Shown here piece by piece: positions 1-8,467 of a stretch of DNA of 64,000 bases (position 1 is the stretch's first letter; every line of letters begins with the position of its first letter). Where the stretch lies: contig NZ_SUTI01000007.1 of NCBI RefSeq assembly GCF_015062985.1, positions 1-64,000 of the forward strand, given 5' to 3'. Source of the stretch: Methanobrevibacter sp. (lineage in GTDB: Archaea > Methanobacteriota > Methanobacteria > Methanobacteriales > Methanobacteriaceae). The notes under the pieces were generated by a model, which was given only the letters and a program-made list of their open reading frames with translations, ran no database searches and was not told the origin of the DNA. A program made the translations under genes and the position numbers.

Positions 1-75
1 TGCATCATCACTAATTCTTTGTGCGCCAGCATTTTTTAAGATACGACCGACTGGTGCGATTGGTAATTCACTCAT
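1..75 (-). CDS. Archaeal histone (N-terminus only, cut by window edge)
   Basis: Twenty-five codons of a minus-strand gene whose C-terminal part lies outside the window. The translation starts MSELPIAPVGRILKNAGAQR and continues ISDDA, which matches the first helix and loop of HMf-type archaeal histones. These proteins dimerise through a histone fold and wrap or compact DNA. The ATG at 75 is preceded by GGAGGTG at 81-87, a strong ribosome binding site. A TATA-like element lies at 111-119. Family assignment is firm because this N-terminus is very conserved, but full length and paralog identity cannot be seen. Confidence 0.88.
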   Translation of the reverse strand, partial: MSELPIAPVGRILKNAGAQRISDDA

Positions 76-110
76 TTTGACACCTCCAATTAAAAGGTAG
101 TAAACAATAG

Positions 111-119
111 TATATAAAG
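111..119 (-). promoter_or_regulatory. TATA box of the histone gene
   Basis: The minus strand reads CTTTATATA about 36-44 bases upstream of the histone ATG. Archaeal transcription normally starts about 25 bases downstream of such a box, which here would leave a short leader that just contains the GGAGGTG site. Confidence 0.55.
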
Positions 120-274
120 GTATCGGTAAAAATGGATATTAACCGCTTATATTATAGCATATCCCCTATCAGAATATGCTTTTGAAATTTGATTAAGAAT
201 ATCGGTATTATAATAAATTAAGGGATATAAATTAACTATGAAATAAAAATAAGAAGATATATAAAAATAAAAAA

Positions 275-1555
275 TTATTCTTCCAATAATTCGCTTTTAA
301 GATATGTGGCGGTTGCTTCGGTTATCTTTACCTTAACAAAAGTCCCTAATTGGACATTGTCAACAATTACTGGAATATAAGAATCAGTCTTAGCAATAAA
401 ACCTCCTTTGGAACCTTTTTCAACAACCAATACATTTTGAATGGAATTAACCAATTCCTTGTTTTCATCTTCTGTTATTTTTGATTTAATTTCAGATAAA
501 AATTTTGATCTATTCTTCATTACCTCACGAGGAATTTCCGGAAGGGAAGATGAAATTGCACCTTTACGATGCTGGTATTTTGATAAATGAATTAAACTTG
601 GCCCAATGTTTTCAAGCAACTTTACTGTTTCATTGAAATCATCATCATTTTCAGTCGGATAACCCACAATAATGTCTGTAGCCAGAGTTATGTCAGGAAT
701 CTCATTTTTAAATCTGGACACGATATCCAAGTACTGATCTAATGTGTGACCCCTATTCATTTCAGACAGCACCTTATCACTTCCAGATTGTACGGGCAAA
801 TGAATGAAATTATATACCTTAGGATGTTTCATAGCATCGATTATTTCATCAACATCATTTAAAACATTTTTAGGATGCATCATTCCAACACGAACACGAA
901 AATCTCCATCTAAATTAGCCACTTCTTTAATTAAATCTGATAGTTTCTCACCACTATCCCGGCCAAATGCGGCAGTGTCCTGTGCAGTGAGCTGAATTTC
1001 ACATGCCCCATTTTCAATAGCTTTCCTTGCTTCTTCAGTAATGTCTGCTATCGGGTAACTGTTTAAAGGACCTCTGGCAAAACGAGTACAACAAAATGTA
1101 CATGCACCCAAACATCCTTCACAGATTTGAATTATGTGGATAAGGCTGTCATCAACTACTTTGGAAACACCAACTTTCGGTTCCTTTGAAAATCCACATT
1201 CACGAACGACTTCACCATTATAGGCTCCTGTGACAACATCATACGCCTTGTTTAATTGATGAGGTCCAATCCATGAACAGTCAGGCCCGACCTTATCCAA
1301 TTTTTCAGGGTCAATTTCAACCATACACCCGCCTACGATAATTTTCTTGTCGGGAAATTCATCCTGCAATTTCTGGATTCTGTAGGTGACCTTATTTTCT
1401 GTGGGCAGTTTAACATAACATGTGTTTACAATAACAACATCGGCATCTTCGATGGAATCGACAATATCAATATTATTATCCTTTAAATTGCCTGCTATAA
1501 TCTGACCATCAGCTTTATTGAAGGTGCATCCATATGACTCAATATATACTTTCAT
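275..1555 (-). CDS. Archaeal MiaB-like tRNA methylthiotransferase (e-MtaB/CDKAL1 family)
   Basis: 426-residue radical SAM enzyme predicted to add a methylthio group to t6A at position 37 of tRNA, giving ms2t6A. Visible domains: N-terminal UPF0004 region with conserved cysteines (YIESYGCTFN at the start, then VNTCYV and GGCMVE), radical SAM core with CLGACTFC near residues 148-155 binding the SAM-cleaving 4Fe-4S cluster, and a C-terminal TRAM-like RNA-binding stretch. The ATG at 1555 (MKVYIESYGC) is chosen because it begins at the conserved N-terminus. A TTG ten codons upstream also opens the frame but lies inside the preceding gene. It overlaps nothing at this start and follows the zinc-finger gene by 11 bases. 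Confidence 0.88.
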   Translation of the reverse strand: MKVYIESYGCTFNKADGQIIAGNLKDNNIDIVDSIEDADVVIVNTCYVKLPTENKVTYRIQKLQDEFPDKKIIVGGCMVEIDPEKLDKVGPDCSWIGPHQLNKAYDVVTGAYNGEVVRECGFSKEPKVGVSKVVDDSLIHIIQICEGCLGACTFCCTRFARGPLNSYPIADITEEARKAIENGACEIQLTAQDTAAFGRDSGEKLSDLIKEVANLDGDFRVRVGMMHPKNVLNDVDEIIDAMKHPKVYNFIHLPVQSGSDKVLSEMNRGHTLDQYLDIVSRFKNEIPDITLATDIIVGYPTENDDDFNETVKLLENIGPSLIHLSKYQHRKGAISSSLPEIPREVMKNRSKFLSEIKSKITEDENKELVNSIQNVLVVEKGSKGGFIAKTDSYIPVIVDNVQLGTFVKVKITEATATYLKSELLEE

Positions 1556-1566
1556 TGTCTTACACT

Positions 1567-2187
1567 CTATGATGTTTTTTTGCAAATATCCTTAGTTAAA
1601 TCATAATCATAATTATTGAATTTAACCGGCTTTGAATAAACACGTTTAATAACCCCTGCTTTTGCAAAACCGGATGTTAATTTTCTATCCTGTGTCTTGA
1701 TGACATGCACTTTGACAATGTGCTTGTCTATCTTTATGACATCACCAGGAGCGATTTCGAAATCTCTATCCAAGTCCAGCTTATATGAATCTACTTCACC
1801 ATGAAGATCCACTGAAAAACCTATACGGGCAGGAATTTCAACAGAAATAGCCCATATTGTGTCAATATCTTCAATTAGGGATTTTTCAACTCTCTTATCT
1901 TTCACTTCAATGCCTGTCACTTCGACCTGGCCCAAATCGGAAAGCAATACGTCACCACATTTTAATTCATCGCTTGGAGATAAATTAATAGATGTTTTAT
2001 AAGACTTATCTTGCTCTGAAATAATTAATCTATAAGGTTGAGGTTTCTTTGCAGAAAAAATATCTTTAAAAACATGACCGCACTCTTCACATTTCAATAA
2101 ATATTCTTCAATTAATTTTTTCTTGGAAGGCTTCTGTTTTGAATTTAAAATTTCAATATCATCAGAGCCGCAAATAGGGCATTCCAT
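1567..2187 (-). CDS. HVO_0476-type zinc finger protein
   Basis: 206-residue soluble protein conserved in euryarchaea, function unknown. Two CxxC pairs (CPIC at residues 3-6 and CEEC near 33-36) form a probable zinc ribbon. The rest resembles the beta-rich HVO_0476 family, ending KRVYSKP before a short tail. The ATG at 2187 has GGAGGT a few bases upstream. It sits 11 bases before the tRNA methylthiotransferase and follows hacB by 13 bases, so the three are probably one operon. Nucleic-acid binding is a guess from the zinc ribbon only. Confidence 0.72.
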   Translation of the reverse strand: MECPICGSDDIEILNSKQKPSKKKLIEEYLLKCEECGHVFKDIFSAKKPQPYRLIISEQDKSYKTSINLSPSDELKCGDVLLSDLGQVEVTGIEVKDKRVEKSLIEDIDTIWAISVEIPARIGFSVDLHGEVDSYKLDLDRDFEIAPGDVIKIDKHIVKVHVIKTQDRKLTSGFAKAGVIKRVYSKPVKFNNYDYDLTKDICKKTS

Positions 2188-2200
2188 TTTTTATACCTCC

Positions 2201-2683
2201 TCATTCGTCCTTTAGATAATGGTTAACCAAACCACCATCTTCCAAAATGCTTAACATGAACTCCTTAAAGGGTTCGAAAGTTTTACTTTCACCGGTTGTT
2301 TTATTAACTAAAATGCCTTTGGATAAGTCAATGCTTATGACATCATCATCGCTAGCTTCAATATCGCTTACAATAACCGGCAAACCAATATTTATTGCAT
2401 TCCTGTAAAAAATTCTTGCAAAGGACTTTGCAACAATTGCGCTAACACCTGCAGTTTTAATAGCTACCGGTGCCTGTTCTCTGGATGAACCGCATCCAAA
2501 GTTCTCGTCAGCAACAATTATATCCCCCTGTTTAACATTTTTTGTGAAATCCGGGCGTTCACCTTCCAAAACATGATCTGCTAAATCTTGAGGATTAAAA
2601 GTTCTTAAATATCTTCCGGGAATAATGACATCAGTGTCAATATTCTCCCCAAAAGTCCATGTTTTTCCTTCAATAATATCCAT
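2201..2683 (-). CDS. hacB: Homoaconitase/isopropylmalate isomerase small subunit, probably HacB
   Basis: 160-residue swivelling small subunit of the aconitase superfamily. It has NIDTDVIIPGRYL near the start and the conserved GCGSSREQAPVA segment in the middle, and pairs with a large 4Fe-4S subunit not present in this window. Archaeal methanogens have two such enzymes, one for leucine and one for the homocitrate chain extension leading to coenzyme B. The loop here reads YLRT, which in characterised methanogen proteins marks the homoaconitase subunit. The leucine enzyme has YLV-type loops. That points to the 2-oxosuberate/coenzyme B branch. Length is normal. Confidence 0.82.
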   Translation of the reverse strand: MDIIEGKTWTFGENIDTDVIIPGRYLRTFNPQDLADHVLEGERPDFTKNVKQGDIIVADENFGCGSSREQAPVAIKTAGVSAIVAKSFARIFYRNAINIGLPVIVSDIEASDDDVISIDLSKGILVNKTTGESKTFEPFKEFMLSILEDGGLVNHYLKDE

Positions 2684-2706
2684 TCATATCACTGTAAAAT
2701 TGATTT

Positions 2707-2740
2707 AAAAAAAACGAGTATTTGGGATAAACCCAAATAC
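2707..2740 (-). terminator. Hairpin plus T8 terminator after tes
   Basis: Perfect 9-bp stem GTATTTGGG / CCCAAATAC (2718-2726 and 2732-2740) with a 5-base loop. On the minus strand it is followed by eight T at 2714-2707. It lies 30 bases after the tes stop and before hacB, so it probably separates the two transcription units. Confidence 0.7.
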
Positions 2741-2770
2741 AAAATAAGTTAGGTGATTTTTATAATTAAT

Positions 2771-4276
2771 TTATTCTTTTTGTTTAAAAGGTGTTGAAAA
2801 TTCTTTTTCCACACTTTCACGATACATGGAATTCATTGTACAGAACGGGATAATTCTACCATCCGGTGTTGCATAATGAATAACACATTTTTTAACTCTA
2901 TCTTCGTCAAAGTTAAATGGATCCATGAAATGCATACATGAAATAAGCATTGCATCCTTGGAAAATTCACCTAATGCTTCATAATCTCTTTTGGCAAATA
3001 CGTTTAACAAGATTTTAGTAATATCCAAATCTTTAGGAGATCTGCTAGGGTGAACTAATTTAGGAAGATTTCCTGTTAATCCTGCAAGAACCCTCTTATG
3101 AGAACCGAATTTGCCTTTCCTAAGTTTTTCATTATATTCCTCAAGTTTATTGAACAAATCATCAACATCGATGAAATCGGTAATTGGAATGAGTTTATCT
3201 TTTCCGTCACCTTCAGTTTTTTCTCTGAAAACATAAGTAGCAATTCCACAATGCTCATGACAATTCAAAGTTACTGTAGCAGCATCATTTCCATCAAGCA
3301 GAGATATGAATTCCGCAATTGGTTCAACACAGGATGGTGGGTAAAAAGCATCAGTTGGAACCTGACCATCAGTTTCTTCTTCAATAATCTTTATAAAGTC
3401 AGGGATTGTAATTCTTTGTTCCTCTACTTGGTCTGCAGGGGTTCTTCCTGAAAATGATACCGGCTGGAAGTTAACTCCATAAATGATATCGTTATTGTCA
3501 AATGCAAATTTAATGATTTGACCAACTTGGTGATCATTTACTCCTTTGACTAATGTAGGAACCAATACAACTCCTAAACCTGCTTTTCTACAGTTTTCAA
3601 TAGCCTGAAGTTTATCCGGAAGCAAATCCCTACCTTTATTTGCAATATAAGGTTCTGGAGTTACACCTTCAAATGAAAGATAAACAGTATTCAAACCAGC
3701 TTCCTTCAAGTCTTTAGCTAAATTTTCCCTTTTAGCTAATCTAATACCATTGGTAGCAATCTGAACGTGAGTAAAACCTTCTTCCTTAGCCATTTCAATT
3801 AGCTCAACAATGTCATTTCTGACAGTTGGTTCACCACCGGCATATTGAATAGCCGGACAAGGATTAGGCTTTAGATTTCTTAAATTCTTAAGCATTTGCC
3901 TAATTTCATCTTTACTAGGTTCATATAGGTATCCTGCAGCAGCCGCATTTGCAAAACAAACAGGGCATCTTAGGTTACACCTGTTAGTCACGTCAATTAA
4001 TCCTAAAACAGTAGAGGTTTCATGTTTTGAGCATAAACCACAATTGCTTGGGCAAGCTCCCACATCATCAACACAAGGATTTTCAATAGGAGCGACTGAT
4101 GGAATATATTTACTCACATTATGATATAACTCTTCATCACTCCAGTATGTGTTAACAAACTCCCCATGTTCATCACAGGTCTTTTTGATGAAAATTTTAC
4201 CGTCTTCATCATAGACTTCTGCATCTATAGGTTTGCCACATTCTGGACATAAACTTTTTGTTCCCTTAATTTTCAA
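2771..4276 (-). CDS. tes: Radical SAM tetraether lipid synthase (Tes, MJ0619-like)
   Basis: 501-residue class D radical SAM enzyme matching the MJ0619 family, which joins the phytanyl chains of two archaeols to make tetraether (GDGT) or macrocyclic lipids. Homologs were earlier proposed to methylate methanopterin, so that remains the alternative. Seen: an N-terminal rubredoxin-like CPEC pair, a cysteine group CPSNCGLC, the radical SAM motif CNLRCPVC, a YAGGEPTVR motif, and further C-terminal cysteines for extra iron-sulfur clusters. TTG at 4276 is taken as start because GGTGAT lies 5 bases upstream at 4281-4286. A GTG at 4285 would overlap that site. Transcribed divergently from carS, which acts earlier in the same lipid pathway. 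Confidence 0.78.
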   Translation of the reverse strand: MKIKGTKSLCPECGKPIDAEVYDEDGKIFIKKTCDEHGEFVNTYWSDEELYHNVSKYIPSVAPIENPCVDDVGACPSNCGLCSKHETSTVLGLIDVTNRCNLRCPVCFANAAAAGYLYEPSKDEIRQMLKNLRNLKPNPCPAIQYAGGEPTVRNDIVELIEMAKEEGFTHVQIATNGIRLAKRENLAKDLKEAGLNTVYLSFEGVTPEPYIANKGRDLLPDKLQAIENCRKAGLGVVLVPTLVKGVNDHQVGQIIKFAFDNNDIIYGVNFQPVSFSGRTPADQVEEQRITIPDFIKIIEEETDGQVPTDAFYPPSCVEPIAEFISLLDGNDAATVTLNCHEHCGIATYVFREKTEGDGKDKLIPITDFIDVDDLFNKLEEYNEKLRKGKFGSHKRVLAGLTGNLPKLVHPSRSPKDLDITKILLNVFAKRDYEALGEFSKDAMLISCMHFMDPFNFDEDRVKKCVIHYATPDGRIIPFCTMNSMYRESVEKEFSTPFKQKE

Positions 4277-4417
4277 AAAAATCACCTTTTACTAATAAAA
4301 TGTCATTAGTACATAACTTACATAATATTATATATTTAAATTAATTAAATATTTAAACTTAATTAATATATATTAGTTAAAACAAAATAATATTAAATAT
4401 TATTGGAGAATTATTTA

Positions 4418-4984
4418 ATGGCTAATGAAATTGTAATGTTGTTAATAACTTGTGTTGCAACACTCTACTTCCTTCTTCCGGCATATTTTGCAAACGGCGC
4501 AGGATTAGTTTTTGGAGGAGGTCTTCCATTTGACATGGGAAAGAGTGACAAAAATGGCATTCGTTGGATTGGAGATGGAGTGACCTGGAAAGGATTGATT
4601 GCAGGAACTTTCATAGGAATTATAACAGGAGCCATTCAGGGATTTTTAGCACCGCACATCATTTCACAATTCGGAACATACATTACCACCCCAATTGTAA
4701 CTAGCGTCCCTAATGGAATACTGATTGGATTTTTACTTGGTTTCGGAGCATTGTTAGGTGATGCAATCGGCAGTTTTTTAAAAAGAAGACTTGGAATTGG
4801 CCGTGGAAAACCTGCTCCAATTTTAGATCAGCTAGACTTTTTAATTGTTGCACTTATCTTGGTTTCATTAGTTGTGAAACTGAATGTTACATTTATAGCA
4901 ATAGCTATCATATTAACCTTAATCATTCATTTACTTGCCAATACCGGAGCATATCTGCTTGGTTTGAAAGATGTTTGGTATTAA
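4418..4984 (+). CDS. carS: CDP-archaeol synthase
   Basis: 188-residue membrane protein that transfers CMP from CTP to unsaturated archaetidic acid (digeranylgeranylglyceryl phosphate), activating it for head-group attachment. It has about five hydrophobic segments. Family signatures are the early PAYFANG, the soluble stretch FDMGKSDKNGIRWIGDG, and LGDAIGSFLKRRLGI, a CTP-binding type motif shared with CdsA-like enzymes. The ATG at 4418 is preferred over a TTG at 4403 because GGAG lies 10 bases upstream of it. Divergent from tes across about 140 bases of very AT-rich promoter DNA. Confidence 0.9.
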   Translation: MANEIVMLLITCVATLYFLLPAYFANGAGLVFGGGLPFDMGKSDKNGIRWIGDGVTWKGLIAGTFIGIITGAIQGFLAPHIISQFGTYITTPIVTSVPNGILIGFLLGFGALLGDAIGSFLKRRLGIGRGKPAPILDQLDFLIVALILVSLVVKLNVTFIAIAIILTLIIHLLANTGAYLLGLKDVWY

Positions 4985-5009
4985 CCTTTAAAAATTAAGA
5001 GAACTTATT

Positions 5010-6032
5010 TTAATTTAAATATTTATTCATCATCACTGCAGTTCCCACAGCCGGTGCTACAACACATTCCTCATCTGTTAGGATATCTCCCATTGATTTG
5101 ACTTCCAAGCCTAAAAGTTCAGCCGCTTTTTTATCAAGAATATCCTTTCCAAGCCCTGTTGTAACAATCAAATCAAAGCCTTGTGTTTCAACAACCTGTT
5201 TTAAGCCATCTGCAATCTGTTCAACTTGCTTTTGATGAATGAACTTGGACATTTCAACAATATCATCCATTGTCAACATTTCCAAATCGGCACATACGAC
5301 ACGTGCAATCCTCTTTGCGCAATCCAACTTGGATTTGCTTGCACCATCAAAAGTATCACACACGTAATCATCTTCGGTAATTAAATCCAAAACAGTGTAA
5401 ACATCAGCAGTCTGTGCAAAGAGTTCGCTAGCTACACGATACTCTTTTCCATTCAATTCCACTTTATCCAAAAAGCTTGCAAGATTTGTTCTTAAAGTTC
5501 CAGTGTAGACCAGTTCTCCAGTTGCAGACCTGTCAAAATCAGATTTGCCTATTGCACATTCCTTTCCATCCTTGATTGGGATAATGTCTGTTGTTGTGCT
5601 TCCGGTATCAATAAATATGCAGTTGTCAGATATTAAAGTAGCAATCTGAGCTGTTGCAATCCAATTAGCTGCCGCTGCCTTAAGTGGAGCTTCTTCAATT
5701 TCGCTTTTGGAAAGCATACCATCGATTCCAACATATGCTATCGGGCAGTCAAATGTTTCTTCACATTTCATAACAACATCCAAAACTCCATCCTTTTTGG
5801 TATCATATGCGTCAACAAGTTCAGCAGTCATGGAGATGCCCACAGCATCAATTTCTGATACCGGACAGATGTTTTCTATCAATTCAACGAGAACTTCTGA
5901 TAAATCATCGTTGTTGCTCCACATCGGAAGATATGCAAAATCAACTTCAATATTTTTAATTTCCTCTCCGTCAAAGTCAATGACCGCCAAATCAGTGTTT
6001 GCACCGCCAATATCAAATCCCGCTACTTTCAT
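5010..6032 (-). CDS. mfnF: MfnF, methanofuran biosynthesis condensing enzyme
   Basis: 340-residue protein of the ASKHA/hydantoinase-like fold (H4MPT-linked C1 transfer pathway family). MfnF joins gamma-glutamyltyramine to the activated aminomethylfuran phosphate, making the core of methanofuran, the first C1 carrier of methanogenesis from CO2. The N-terminal phosphate-binding loop GFDIGGANTDLAV and the second loop IDTGSTTTDIIPI are clear, as is the C-terminal adenosine-type loop VVTTGLGKDIL. ATG at 6032 has AGGAG upstream. Its start is one base after the mfnD stop, so the two are co-transcribed and act in the same pathway. Confidence 0.86.
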   Translation of the reverse strand: MKVAGFDIGGANTDLAVIDFDGEEIKNIEVDFAYLPMWSNNDDLSEVLVELIENICPVSEIDAVGISMTAELVDAYDTKKDGVLDVVMKCEETFDCPIAYVGIDGMLSKSEIEEAPLKAAAANWIATAQIATLISDNCIFIDTGSTTTDIIPIKDGKECAIGKSDFDRSATGELVYTGTLRTNLASFLDKVELNGKEYRVASELFAQTADVYTVLDLITEDDYVCDTFDGASKSKLDCAKRIARVVCADLEMLTMDDIVEMSKFIHQKQVEQIADGLKQVVETQGFDLIVTTGLGKDILDKKAAELLGLEVKSMGDILTDEECVVAPAVGTAVMMNKYLN

Positions 6033-6033
6033 A

Positions 6034-7122
6034 TTATATTCTCCTGATTACTAAGGAATCTCCAGATTTTTTAAACTCCACTTCACCATCTAAAGAGATA
6101 TCAAGTTCATTAATATCCACATTACCGTCAATCAGGTCAATGATTGTCTTTCCAATGTTGAAATTGGCAATTTCGCTCAAACCCACATATGGAGTTGTAA
6201 ATCTTGAATTGATTTCCAAAAGATAAACTGAATAAACATCTTTTTCATCAGCATTGATTAATAAATCAACACCAACAAAACCTTTCATTCCATCAATGGC
6301 CTCAACTGCCTTGGTTGCAATTTCAAATGCTTCATCTTTGTATTTGGTTTCATAAGGAATTTTACCTCCAAGGTAAGTTCCCTTATCATTTTTCAACTCC
6401 ACATATTGCTGATTTAAACTGATTGGAATTGCTTTTTTGCCGTCGGATATTAAGCTGACGCTTATATCTGTTCCCTCAATATACTCCTGAACAAGGACAC
6501 GGGATCCTGGTGTGAAAATCTTATCCAAATCCAATGTCAAATCTTCAATTTTTTCAATTACCACAATATCCTCGCAGTCAACGCCAACTAATGGCTTTAT
6601 GATTAATTTAAGGGGAGTCAATGGATCTTCGGCTTGCCATTTTTCATGCAGATTCTCGATTGCCCTTTTCCAGTATCCTTTTGGGTCTATTTTGAATCTG
6701 AATGATCTTGGTTGTGGAACAATATTGGACAAAGCCTCATAGGTTTCAGATTTATCTGAAGATTTTAAGCAAGCTTCAGAAGAGGAATTGTAAATTTTGA
6801 CATTATTCTCTTCCAATATTCTGGTGATATTGTAAAGATTATTGTTGTTTTCAGCGGAGATGAAAATGGCTTTACTGAATTGTTCGGCATTTTCATCAAG
6901 CCAGGAGATTATATCCTGATTGATTAAAATTGGATTAACATTAGGATAATCCTTAACAGTTCCTTCATAAGATTCGTTGATGACCAAATCAACATCAAAG
7001 TCCTTTAAATCTTCCAAAAGTGCAAATATTAATGCTTCAGCTTCTGAGATGATGCATTTATCCTTTTCCCCTGAAGCAGTAAAATACTCAAATACTAAAA
7101 TTGAATCATTCTCTTTTGTCAT
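6034..7122 (-). CDS. mfnD: MfnD, tyramine-L-glutamate ligase
   Basis: 362-residue ATP-grasp ligase that couples tyramine to the gamma-carboxyl of glutamate in methanofuran biosynthesis. ATP-grasp features are visible: LKLIIKPLVGVDCEDIVVI (nucleotide-binding lysine strand), RVLVQEYIEGTDISVSL (adenine hinge), and GFVGVDLL followed by VYLLEINSRFTTPYVG with the metal-binding E and N. The ATG at 7122 is inside the 3' end of wecB (overlap of 17 bases), suggesting translational coupling. A TTG two codons upstream is less likely. Followed directly by mfnF. Confidence 0.87.
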   Translation of the reverse strand: MTKENDSILVFEYFTASGEKDKCIISEAEALIFALLEDLKDFDVDLVINESYEGTVKDYPNVNPILINQDIISWLDENAEQFSKAIFISAENNNNLYNITRILEENNVKIYNSSSEACLKSSDKSETYEALSNIVPQPRSFRFKIDPKGYWKRAIENLHEKWQAEDPLTPLKLIIKPLVGVDCEDIVVIEKIEDLTLDLDKIFTPGSRVLVQEYIEGTDISVSLISDGKKAIPISLNQQYVELKNDKGTYLGGKIPYETKYKDEAFEIATKAVEAIDGMKGFVGVDLLINADEKDVYSVYLLEINSRFTTPYVGLSEIANFNIGKTIIDLIDGNVDINELDISLDGEVEFKKSGDSLVIRRI

Positions 7123-8428
7123 AAACAATCATCATACCATTTAAATTTAATTCATCAGCAGGAAATTGCATTTTTTCCCCATCAAAAGCCATGTGGATAA
7201 GTGCATCTTCCCTGTTTTCAAATTCTTCAACAGAAATATCCTCTTCAATTTTTATCATTTTCCTTACAAATGAGGCCATTATGTTTTCTGGAGCTTTAAT
7301 ATCCAATAAACCTTCATCATAATATTTTTCTATTGCATCGACAGTCAATTCTGCAGAATTTCCCTGCCCATATGGATTGACTGCATTTCTCATCTTGTTT
7401 GCAAAATCTTCATCATCAAGGATTTTTCTAGCATTATCAACAATAGCCTGTTTATTGGAACCAACAAGAATATTTCCGCCAGCAGTAACTGTTTCGGGCC
7501 TTTCAGTATTATACCTTAAAGTTAAAGCAGGAACATCTAATGTAATCGCTTCTTCCTGAAGACCTCCGGAATCTGTTAAAATTAAAGTTGAATTGGAAGT
7601 TAAAAGCAAGAAATCAAGATATCCCAAAGGTTTTATAACGTGAACATGATTCAAATTATTTAATTCATCAAATAAACCGAAGTTTTGAAGTGTGTTTTTA
7701 GTTCTCGGATGAATAGGGAAAATAATATTCATATCATCCAATTCTTTAAGCGCATCGATGATGTTTGTAACCCTTGTAATGTCATCCACATTCTCAGCCC
7801 TATGCATTGTTAAAGTCAAGATGTTATCCATCTCTTCAATATTTAACATCTTAAGAGATTCCTCTTCAAATCCTCTCTTTTTGGCAATTTCCAAGTGTCT
7901 AAAACATGCGTCAACAACTGTATTGCCTATTATAAAAAGATTTTTTCTTGAAAATCCTTCAGATAACAGGTTAATGGCTGATTGTGTAGTCGGAACAAAA
8001 TACATTGCTGAGCATACGTCGGCAGCTCTGCGATTCACTTCTTCAGGCATTGTCATGTCGAATGACCTCAGTCCTGCTTCAACATGGCCTATCGCAATAT
8101 GCAATTTGGCTGCAACAAGTGCTCCTGCAAGAACTGCATTGGTATCACCTTGAACCAAGACAATATCAGGTTTCTCTTTTAAAAGAACTTCTTCAATGCC
8201 TTCCATCATTAAGCCAGTCTGCTTTCCATGGGTTCCTGAACCGACATGGATATTATAATCAGGAGTTGGAATTTCCAAGTCCTTAAAGAAATTGTCAGAC
8301 ATCTCCTTATCATAATGCTGACCGGTATGGAGAATAACTTGATCAATTCCCCTTTTAGATATTTCATCAATGATAGGGGCCATTTTAATAATTTCAGGCC
8401 TAGTTCCTAAAACAGTTGCTATTTTCAT
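7106..8428 (-). CDS. wecB: UDP-N-acetylglucosamine 2-epimerase (non-hydrolysing), with C-terminal extension
   Basis: 440-residue enzyme interconverting UDP-GlcNAc and UDP-ManNAc, a precursor for cell-surface glycans. The N-terminus VLGTRPEIIKMAPII, the loop HTGQHYDKEMS, GHVEAGLRSFD, and LTDSGGLQEEA with the nearby TLRYNTERPET motif are diagnostic of the WecB/MnaA family. Typical members have roughly 360-380 residues. Here about 60 extra residues follow the GNSAELTVDAIEKYY end of the fold, starting near APENIMASFVRKM. The extension is absent from ordinary WecB proteins as far as I know and its role is unknown. It lies in a run with truA, an MFS gene and mfnD/mfnF. Confidence 0.9.
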   Translation of the reverse strand: MKIATVLGTRPEIIKMAPIIDEISKRGIDQVILHTGQHYDKEMSDNFFKDLEIPTPDYNIHVGSGTHGKQTGLMMEGIEEVLLKEKPDIVLVQGDTNAVLAGALVAAKLHIAIGHVEAGLRSFDMTMPEEVNRRAADVCSAMYFVPTTQSAINLLSEGFSRKNLFIIGNTVVDACFRHLEIAKKRGFEEESLKMLNIEEMDNILTLTMHRAENVDDITRVTNIIDALKELDDMNIIFPIHPRTKNTLQNFGLFDELNNLNHVHVIKPLGYLDFLLLTSNSTLILTDSGGLQEEAITLDVPALTLRYNTERPETVTAGGNILVGSNKQAIVDNARKILDDEDFANKMRNAVNPYGQGNSAELTVDAIEKYYDEGLLDIKAPENIMASFVRKMIKIEEDISVEEFENREDALIHMAFDGEKMQFPADELNLNGMMIVYDKRE

Positions 8429-8467
8429 AATATTAATATATTTATTAAAATAACTTAAAAATTTTTT

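Noticed and set aside
1585..1585. TTG start for the tRNA methylthiotransferase
   Set aside because: It adds ten residues outside the conserved N-terminus and lies within the previous gene; ATG at 1555 fits better.
4285..4285. GTG start for tes
   Set aside because: It would sit on the GGTGAT ribosome binding site; TTG at 4276 gives proper spacing.
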